Below are positions 1 to 9,600 of a stretch of DNA of 15,000 bases, in pieces (position 1 is the first letter of the stretch; each line of letters begins with the position of its first letter). This DNA comes from Glandiceps talaboti (taxonomy: Eukaryota; Hemichordata; Enteropneusta; Spengelidae). Below the pieces are notes generated by a model, which was not told where the DNA came from, searched no databases, and saw nothing but the letters and a program-made list of their open reading frames with translations. The DNA lies in assembly GCF_964340395.1 (NCBI RefSeq), contig NC_135552.1, positions 17,849,694 to 17,864,693 of the forward strand. The letters run 5' to 3'. The translations under genes were made by a program, and so were the position numbers.

Positions 1-110
1 CCGTGTATGACTGTGTGTGTGTATGTGACTACATGTATGTATGTATGTATGTGTGTGTGTGTATGTGTGTGTGTGTTTGACCGTGTGTATGACTGTGTGT
101 GTGTGTATAG
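1..110. repeat. TG/TATG-rich simple repeat
   Basis: Runs of TG and of TATG make up this stretch, and CCGTGTGTATGACTGTGTG-type segments occur at about 1-29 and again at about 80-109, indicating local duplication. Open frames across it are low-complexity and not genes. Confidence 0.85.
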
Positions 111-2558
111 GGTCGGGGGTTGGCCTCTGGCAAACCTTTTGTCATTTTCTCATAAATGTCACGGTATTACTAGATACAAAGTAAAATGTAAAAAAGTTAA
201 AACCTTGCCTTTATATTATCTCTTTGCTGACTTTTAACAAAGTTGTACATGAATGTACATGTGTATGTGTTATAATGGCTGTCACCTTTCAAATTCTCCC
301 ATTTTACTTACATAGCACATTTCAGATTTTGTATGTTATGATACAGAATGGTAGTATTGTCACGTACAGGTCGGTGACATGTTGTCCCCGTAATCGAATT
401 CAATCTCAAAGCAGAAGTCATTCACCTGATGAGTACGAGTGAGTGCCAATAGTGTATACATTTGTATGTATTTAATCTAATGTCCATATCTGTCATTAAG
501 ACTAAGTAGAAAATGTGAAATTCCCTAAACTCTATATGTACTGCCCATTGTGTCAATGATTGCATGTTATTTGTCAAGGACACAGCCGTATTAGTCCACG
601 GTTGTAGACAGCTGCTAGTTATATGCAAGGTCATAGACGCCAGGTCGTTCACCAATGTTGATGTATTTGTATGGTATCATAATCCCCCTATTAAGGTGAA
701 TGCATATAAATGGCCTACATATACTGTTGTGTGTTCTTGTGCTGTTGTATTTAGTGAATTGAGGCAGGTGTAGCTAATCATGCTCACTTCTTAAAACTGT
801 TATGTGTGATTTGGAGGAAGAGGAATTAGAGGAGATACAGGTACTTGTAATATGGATTGGATGACTTGTAAAATGTACATGTGTTTAATAGTAAGTGATT
901 CCATGTGATAAGCATGTAGCGACACTTTCTGTAAACTAATTTTCATTTGTATTTCCATGTTAAATTAGTGGCAATAACCAGGTAATCATTTATAAATAGA
1001 GTAGAATATCATGTACATTTGTATTGGCAAAATGTGGAGAATGTTGTCACATACAGGGACATCATTGGTACTTTTGTAAAATGGTGAATTTCTTTAATTT
1101 TTCTCCACTACTCTGATATCACATGTAGTGAATAATAGTGATATCACATTGTAGAGTAATATGCTTTTCGTATTGTTAAACCTTTTATGTACTTTGAGAC
1201 GTGACCTATTTCATTAGTACTTTTGTTATTGCAGAAATCCAGTGCATAGAGCATAGATATGTGTTTATTTTCCTGTGATGTAAGTTAGTGTAACATTTGA
1301 AGTGTCTGTTTCATGCAAACATGCTGGATAGTGAGCGGTACACAGTGCAATAATTTATTACAGCAGTTTCAATGTCAATACATTGTTTATGTATGAGTTC
1401 AACTTTTCTGCCATATATTGTAAATAACATACCCAGGAGCTGTAAACTTGCTCAAGGATTTTATATCTCCAATGCACATGTAAGTAAGTGAAAGGGACTC
1501 ATTTCTGAATTATAGCAAGAGAACAAACTGTGATATGTATTTACAATGTATTGCCTATCTTCTTATGAATGAATGCAGTTTGATGAAAGAAAACAGAGAA
1601 AAAATCCACTTGGTCTATTATGGCAGTTAATCTGAATTATATTTTAAGGATACAGAAATGGAGAGTTAGTGAACCAAGTTAGAAAAAGACACACAGTTTG
1701 ACTTCATTAGCAAATTTTGTGTAAAGCTAAAGTCTTTTATATAGAAATTGAAAAATTCGAAATTCCAAAACAGTTTTGCCTTTTCAGTATACATGTATTT
1801 GGCAAGCCAAGTTTACTATATGGCCAGCTGAACTATTGTGATGACTTGGCAGTAAAACCTTCAGCTGTAGTGCATTCATGATAATGGCGCATGGTGTTAT
1901 GGGGTGTTATTGTGTTACTCAGTGTTTTGTAACTTCATTGTGACTTCATTGTCCATTTATGCTAAATGAAAACCAGTGTGTTTATGAGATATCAGGCTGA
2001 GGTCATAAATAATGCTTAACTTCATGTTTGAACCTTTCCAAGTTACACTCATATGTAAATGTGTCAAGTGCTATTTTGAGAGGTAAGACTGAAGTTGTGG
2101 GTATGTACTGTCATCAAGACAGTGTCAATGATGTAGCACTGATTTGCATATGAATAGAAGAGCTGGTAATAGGGTGTGGATCCTGATAGATGTTAGCTAC
2201 TTCCTGTTTCTTTGACCTTAAGTTACCTTTTATGTTGTGAATATGTACATGTAGCTCGGAATATCTTTGACATGACATGATCAGTGTCTGTGAAGTCTGT
2301 CGGTCTTCATTCATGTGTATTATTTAGTTTGATACAGTGTCTTCATCTATGAAGTGAGTTGAGTTCCTTGATGTCACATTTTGTTGTTCCAAGTTAGCAT
2401 TTGATTACCAAGGTGAACAGCTGACTGTGACGGGCTGGAATGGTGATGTCATTCAACACATGGATGTGATGTGTAGGATGTTTTGATACTCACATAGTTT
2501 GAAATAATGGCTTGCTGTGTTTGTGTAATGGTTGCTTTTACCCTGATGAAAGTTGTAT
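111..2558. other. Non-coding AT-rich sequence, no supported gene
   Basis: Short open frames here have no recognisable protein similarity and no exon-like chain. A few isolated splice-like signals exist, for example GTGAGT at 440-445, and GTACTT at 841-846 after an acidic 13-codon run starting at ATG 802. None can be tied to a transcript. One of them could be a non-coding first exon of the downstream p190 gene. The palindrome ACATGT and its extensions recur throughout. Confidence 0.6.
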
Positions 2559-2692
2559 AAAAAAGGAGAGAGGTAAAGGCAGGAAGGGAAGGAAATAGGT
2601 GTGGGTGGGGAGGAGAGGAGGGAAAGGAAGGAGATAGGTGGGGGAGGAGGAGGCAGAGAGGGAACGGGAAATGATGGAGGAAGACTTTACAA
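2559..2692. repeat. Polypurine (GA/GGGA) tract
   Basis: About 130 bases are almost entirely purine on the + strand, with GGTGTGGGTGGGGAGGAG at about 2597-2614 and a diverged second copy, GGTGGGGGAGGAGGAGG, at about 2637-2653. The two blocks share GGAAGGANATAGGTG, so the tract arose partly by duplication. Such mirror-like purine tracts and G-runs can form triplex or G-quadruplex structures in vitro. No function is shown here. Confidence 0.8.
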
Positions 2693-2924
2693 CACTTGAT
2701 CATCAATTCAAGTCAATGGTGGCTGGGGAATGATCCAGCCAGTGTGAAAAGCCTTGAAATTTATTTAGTTATGATTTATCTACATACATGTATCATCTGT
2801 ATACATTGTATGTAGTCGATCAGACCTGAGTATTGGCATTTTGAGTAATATATTTGTGTGTGTGCATACACGCCTGTGTGTATGTACGTATATCCATAAT
2901 GTGTGTGTATGATATATGTGTGTG

Positions 2925-3084
<160 letters not shown>

Positions 3085-3371
3085 AGTACATGTACTTGCA
3101 TATGCTATTTATATACATTGTGTTATTATATGATTTGTATTTACAGGAATTCATTTGTGTGTCAGACTTTATATTTTGCTATGAATGAAATGTACTTTAT
3201 GTATATTATTTTATTCAACTTCAGAATGTCTTTATTTCACTGAACAAAATTCCATGTAGTCGTTCTGTACACAATTACACTGTATTTTCTAAATGAATTA
3301 CCATATTAGTAGCTTTACATTTGTATGTAAATCACCAAGACTTATTTCTGGATTTTCCTTCTATTTTTCAG

Positions 3372-3561
3372 GCGACCTACCATGACGTGAACTGTTCCAC
3401 TAAACAACAATCCAGTGTCATGTACGAACCTAACTTTAATCCCTGAATAACATTGCGTTGCCATGACAATCAGATAATTGCATCCTCAAATTTGAGGAAA
3501 AGAATCAAAATCTACATGTAGGTGTCACATTTGTTGGCATTTGTATTTGTTACATGTGAAC
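3372..3561 (+). promoter_or_regulatory. Probable 5' leader of the p190 exon, with five short uORFs
   Basis: A pyrimidine tract followed by CAG (3355-3371) looks like a genuine 3' splice site, so the start-codon exon probably begins at 3372 and joins an upstream non-coding exon not identified here. The leader has five ATGs before 3562: 3382 (Met-Thr-stop), 3420 (8 codons), 3463 (4 codons), 3516 (ATG-TAG) and 3554 (ATG-TGA). All terminate before the main ATG. Transcription could instead start inside this stretch, since no TATA box or clear promoter was seen. Alternatively, the frame starting GCG ACC TAC stays open for 24 codons to 3446 and could be the tail of another gene, but nothing recognisable is encoded. 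Confidence 0.5.
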
Positions 3562-3961
3562 ATGGCAAAAAAGAATGAGAAAGTGTTTACGATCAGCGTA
3601 GTGGGCCTATCTGGAACAGAAAAGGAGAAAGGTGCTATAGGTGTTGGCAAATCATGCCTATGTAATAGGTTCGTTAGACCGCATGAAGATGAATTCAGTA
3701 AAGAACACATTTCAGTGCTCAGTCAGAGTGACTTTGGTGGACGTGTTGTCAACAATGATCACTTCTTATACTGGGGAGAGGTCATCAAGAAATCTGATGA
3801 TGAAGACATTGTGTTCCAGGTGATAGAGCAAACAGAGTTTATTGATGATACATCGTTCCAACCTCTGAGAGGCACTAACACCAATGCTTACTTCAAGAGA
3901 AGCACAGCCACCAAATTAACATCAGCTGAAAAACTCATGTATATCTGTAAATATCAATTAG
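3562..3961 (+). CDS. ARHGAP5: p190 RhoGAP coding exon 1: first half of GTPase domain
   Basis: This exon encodes residues 1-133 and the first base of Gly134. It carries [12 protein letters not shown] (13-24), typical of p190 proteins, the P-loop GAIGVGKSC (24-32) whose Ser31 corresponds to the Mg/nucleotide-binding Ser of the family, and then [30 protein letters not shown] and [10 protein letters not shown] are near-identical to vertebrate p190 and cover the switch/effector region, which in this family is divergent from Ras. The end, [14 protein letters not shown], runs into a donor GTAGGT at 3962-3967. Reading past it gives a stop at 4000-4002, which confirms that the exon ends here. ATG 3562 is chosen because upstream codons in frame show no similarity, and the context AACATGG is favourable. 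Confidence 0.95.
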
Positions 3962-6554
3962 GTAGGTCATTCAACTTCATTATTATACTAGTATTATCTT
4001 AAATGCCCAGTTTCAGTTAGGATTAACATTAAGGTGTAAAAAAACAGTAGTTTGGCAGAAGTAGTTGGTTCTGAGCCTATGTAATCCTTATGGTTCTTCT
4101 GATTGATGGTAGTCTAGAGTTCTAAACTGGTAAAGTATTACATATTAAAAACTTAAAAAATATAGTAGTCATGTCAGATATTGTTACATGGTGTAGTTTT
4201 AATTTCAATGAGCATTATTTGTAGTTTTTCTGTAATTAGACAATATCTTAATGCATGCTTTAAATTTCATATGACATTGACAATGACAATGTTATGTATG
4301 TATAGCATACATTCTTAACAATCCATACTGCAAATTTCATATACATACATACATACATACATACATACATACATACATACATACATACATACATACATAC
4401 ATACATACATACATACATACATACATACATACATACATACATACATACATACATACATACAGACACACATACACATGCATACACATACATACATACATAC
4501 ATACATACATACATACATACATACATACATACATACATACATACATACATACATACATACATACATACATACATACATACAGACAGACACACATACACAC
4601 ATACACACATACACACATTATATGTTAATAATAACATTTAGGATATACTACTAACAATCTGTACTGAAGGCAGTCAGTTTACATCTGGTCTTTTCTTTAA
4701 CTACAATTTGATCACTTTGTCTTGCAGGACTTGAATCTGAATATGAGCAAAAACCACTTCCAGATGGTAAGATTAATGTTGATGGATTCCTATGTGTATT
4801 TGATGTAAGCAGTGTACCTAATCGTAGTCTGGAGCAACAAATCAAGTTCTTGGACCAGCTCTTTAGTCAGTTGACAAGAGCAAAGAAACCGATTGTGATA
4901 GCGCTTACCAAGTGTGATGAAAGTATGGACCATTACAAACGAGAAGCAGAGAAGTATGCACAGAGCAAGAAAGTACCACATGTGGAAACATCTGCTAATG
5001 AAAATGTGAATGTTGAGACAGCTTTTATGGTGTTAGCTCAGAACATTGACAAACGAGTCAAATCCAAGAATGTGTCCTACCAGGATGCTTCCAAACATCA
5101 GAAACAAATCATTGACAGTGTGTCAGACAGTTACACGGCGATGCTCAAATCCAATGTCACGAACTATCACACACTCTGGAAAACAACAAAAAACAAGTTC
5201 GAAAAAGAGAAAGATTTTCGGAGATATGTAGAAGTTTTAGGTGAGAAACGTGCAAGGTTAACGTTCCAGAGACATATCCGGAGATTACAAGATGAACATC
5301 TAACTAGGAAACTTTTACAGTATTTGAAAGCATTACCAAATGCATTAGGTGAAGTTCTCCCTGACATCAATGAAATTTCAGGAAAGTAAGTATGTCTTTA
5401 CTTGATCGTGATTATTGAAATTGGCACATGACATACAACCACAGGTTTTGTTGGAAGGTTTATTTTGCAGTACACTGACAAGTAGTGAACCCTCTAATGA
5501 CACCCAAATTTAGTTATTGTGAGTCAGAATGAGAAAAACTTAGTAAGAGATAGGGAACACCAAATGTTGATGCATCACATTGTTTGCGTCAGTGGCACAT
5601 CAAATTGGCTAAGAAGGCACACTGCTGATTAAGAGTTTTGTTGGTAACATAGCTTCACTGGTGTTCAAACTTTCAAAGGTGTTCCAGGAGCTGGTACATA
5701 GTCATCATGTGGAGATGTTACTATCGAGTGTTGTTAAATTTTCACAACTTGATGCAAATGCTTAGAGTTCGTGTACAACCCACAAAAAAAAACTCTGATG
5801 CATTTGCTTGAATGAAGTGAGCTAAGGAAAGATTTAGATTCAGGTGACACTTTTATCAGTTTGTTTATATTTGTGGAAGTTGTAGAGTAACACTATCAGC
5901 CGTACCAGTCATTATAAACATGTAGCATTTCCCTTATATCAGTAAACAGTGTTATGGGCTTCTGCCTCACATGGTGTTCATGCTTTGATAAGTTATTGAC
6001 ACTAATTACATTATCTGTCTTTGCATGAAACATATCTCAATCCTGCTTACCACAAGCAAGCAAATGCACCATGCTTTTTCTTGGGTTACAGTCATCTCCA
6101 TGCTAAATGATTCCATATTGTATGGCTACATAGTTTCCAGAGAGTGAATTGAGTGTCATAAATCTACAGGATGGGCTTCTTTTGTGACTAGCGATACTAA
6201 GACAGAACTTTATAATACTTGAGTGTCAGTGTGGTGTACTTGAGGTGTTTGTACAAGTGTTTGTGGCGTTCTCTGTGACTACACTTTCATAATTTAGCAA
6301 GTGAAGGTGCAGAAGACACCACAAGCACAAGTGCAAAAACTCCTGATACCCACACTGGCACTCAAATGTCATTTGGTTCCATTATTATTATTACGTACAT
6401 TTATCTGAAATGGCAACTGATGTAAAAGTGACAGTATGACCATGTGATTTTGATTGTACACTCATTTGCATATTCATGTGAATACAGGGATGCAGCAAAT
6501 ATAGATAGATTTACAGCAATGTTTTCAGTATTGTACTGCATTGTATATATCAAT

Positions 6555-6611
<57 letters not shown>

Positions 6612-9600
6612 TTGCAGGTGATCACTGGTACATATGTAGTAATATATTGTACATTCTACATTTTCAGTAGAACGAGTGCTATAAGTTTATTGTTGTGTCT
6701 GTATTTACAGGGAATGGGCCGAGTGCCATGAGCTGATCAGACAGAGTCCGCACTTTGAGAAGTGGTTCATAGATTTACCAGATGGCATAAGCTGGAAAGA
6801 GAGTGAACACATCCACAGAGATGATGACAGTAGGATACCCTTTGATGTTTTAACACGGAACCTCACAGAAACTGAAGCATCTTTCCGAACTCATATCAAT
6901 AAATTGCATGCTCAGCAAAGGAAAGCAAGGTGAGTGGGTTGTATGAGTAGTCTACTATGGACCATATATAGAAATGTACTTTTGTCAATGTCTGCTGGTA
7001 ACTGCTATTACCAGGGTTCTCCCAAGCTTGAGCGTAGTCCTGGTTGCTAATTAATATTCATGCTAATTTACATAATTAAAATTCATCATGAATAAATTAA
7101 TGGTACACTTAAAGTACATGGTGTATGATCAAAGTTGCTAACGAAAAAGTTAAAACCAACTTTTCTTTCTCTACAGATTTATAACTCTAATCTCAATCTT
7201 TGCACATCGATTTTTTTCAATCACAGTTTTTGATTAGTTTTCTCAGAAAAGCTAAAGTTGTTTCAATCAAACTAAATATCCAAAGACAACTGCAGTTTCA
7301 AAACTCTAAAAATGCACATCGCGTTTAGACGAAATCTCGTGATACATGAGACCGCGATAGTTTGTGACGTCACAACCCGCCATTTTGGAAATTACATGTT
7401 TTCATCGTCGTGCTATGCACGATGTCAAACTACTAACTAAAAGGGTTTTCAGAGTAAAATTGAACAGAAAAATAATGATCGGACACAACGTCAACACTTT
7501 ATAAAAAGGTATATGAGGCTGTTATACTTTTTTGATGACGCTGAAGAATGCTAGTCGAAAGTCTGCAGCATCGTGTTTGCCCTGTAATTCACACATACTC
7601 ACTATACATGCAGATATCAATGTATTGCGTCAGCTGTTGTCAGTTCACACTTTGGCTAATAGTCGAGTATTTGTCATTATTGTAATTAATGGTCGTCTAC
7701 ATTGTTCGTTTCTCAAAGACATTTTAATACTTCAGTATCTTTTAAATCAATGCGCCCATGTGGGCAGAAAATGAAAGTACAATTATTAAAGTGAGTGTGT
7801 GTGGGGTGTCGAATGGTAACCAATTGTGACACTTGAAGGTGGTGGTCGGCAACCTTTGAGTAGTGGTCGCCAAGACTGAGTCCCTGACGGTGTCGACCAG
7901 CGTGAGCAGATCCCTGTATTACTTTACATGTAAATTATGGGGATATATAGTTATATATAGAGGTATACCATGGTATTACAGTATTTGGGACTGCTCAGAG
8001 TAGCCATGAACATGAATGTAACATATAGAGGTATACCATGGTATTACATTATTTGGGACTGCTCAGAGTAGCCATGAACATGAATGTAACATATAGAGGT
8101 ATACCATGGTATTACATTATTTGGGACTGCTCAGAATAGCCATGAACATGAGTGTAACATATAGAGGTATACCATGGCATTACAGTATTTGGGACTGCTC
8201 AGAGTAGCCATGAGTCAAAATGATAAAATCTTTGATTTCTTTTGAGTTACTTCATATGAAGAGGTGGGTAAGATGCCAAATCTTAGAGATCAAATGGGGT
8301 GGGAGTGGGGGGGGGGGGGGTATTCATGAGATGTACCTGTAGTCATGGACATTGAAATTTTGAAACTATTTTTATTTCAGATGACAAGATACTTGTCTTT
8401 AGCTTTAAGCATCCTGAGTGACAGGTTTCAATAAATTTGTCGCATTTTGTCCTGGGGTTGTTATGTTGCTGTAATACCCCCATGTTGACATGTTGTGACA
8501 CAGGCTGGAATATGAAATACTTGATTTCTTATGAAAAAAGGTTATGTTTAACCTAACAGAATTATCATGCATGAATACAAATTATGACATAATATCTATC
8601 ATTCCATTTCACTTTTTTACAGAATGAAGGTAGAATTCAAGAAACTACTGGAACAAACTGGAACAATAAAAGCAGGACAGCCTTATGACGAAGTAACCAT
8701 CTTTCTCATGGAGTATGAATCATTCCGGGAATTGAATGACAAAGAAAAGAAAGAGATCTTTGATGCACATCAGAAAGAGCTTGCTGAGAGTGCCAAAGAA
8801 GAGTTCAGGGAACTCTTACTGGAACATTCAGAACTTTTTGCTAAACTTGATCCCAATAAGAAAATGCACAAAGAAGATTTGAAGAATATTCACGATTCGT
8901 TGAAGAGAGAAACTAGGTAAGATATAATTATGGTGATGTTACCTAGAGTAACAACGGAATGTCATTGACTCTTTGAAGAACAAATCTAGGTAAGATGTAA
9001 CGTTGGTGATGTTACCCACAGTAACATTGAAATGTCACACTATACAAAGTGTGGATGCTATGATCTATCTATTCATGTGTATAGTTATTAGGACTCATAT
9101 TAACTTTTACACTTGGTTGTCAGATTGTGCAAAGTGACCTTTTTCAGCTACAATTTTTAGCAGGCTAGGTGTCCTGGACTACTAGTCAGATTTGCTAAGT
9201 GAACGGTTTTAGCTACAATTTTTAGGAGGCTATGTGTCCTTGACTACAACTTAGCCATCTGAAGTGTTTCAGCTATGATCTTTAGCAGGTTATGTGTCCT
9301 GGACTACTAGTCAAATTTAGCCAAGTGAAATGTTCCATCTACAATTTTCTATTGATTTCCATTGGTCTAACGGTCTACCTTGGTATAAGTGTGGTAGTCT
9401 AGATATGATGTTTGATACAGTAGTCTATCTGTCCTGGACTACTGCTAGTCAGATTTAGCGAAGTGAAGTGTTTCAGCTACAATTCCCTTTTGACTGCTAT
9501 TGGTATAACAGTCTTACTACATATATATCTTTGGTAATCTAGATACCATGTTTAGTAGTCTATGTGCCCTTGACTTCTGTCAATTACCATACTGTGGCTA

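Larger units (their letters stand above)
5386..6710 (+). other. Intron 2 of the p190 gene (phase 2)
   Basis: Bounded by GTAAGT and TATTTACAG, 1,325 bases. It contains two inverted-repeat hairpins and a CA array, listed separately. No coding potential is seen in the rest. Confidence 0.9.
6930..8622 (+). other. Intron 3 of the p190 gene (phase 2)
   Basis: Bounded by GTGAGT and TTTTTTACAG, 1,693 bases. More than half is a probable DNA transposon (7012-7916), followed by a 68-bp tandem repeat and a G-run. The last 300 bases before exon 4 hold nothing recognisable. Confidence 0.9.

Noticed and set aside
422-655. Minus-strand 77-codon frame and overlapping + strand frames at 224-773
   Set aside because: They overlap each other, have no similarity to known proteins and are of a length expected by chance.
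4260-4637. Minus-strand Met-Tyr-Val-Cys open frames up to 125 codons
   Set aside because: They are translations of the ACAT array, open in several frames only because the repeat lacks stops.
7541-7563. Hammerhead-ribozyme-like core (CTGAAGA ... GAAA) inside the transposon-like element
   Set aside because: The bases between the two core pieces do not form a stem II, and no paired stems I or III were found, so the match is probably chance or a fully decayed remnant.
7532-7774. 80-codon open frame in the transposon-like element
   Set aside because: There is no recognisable domain, and it is too short and dissimilar to any transposase to support a gene.
7880-7886. Alternative right end of the transposon at an earlier CCCTG
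   Set aside because: The flanking bases ACGGTGTC do not match the left flank, whereas the CCCTG ending at 7916 is followed by the same TATTAC found at the left.
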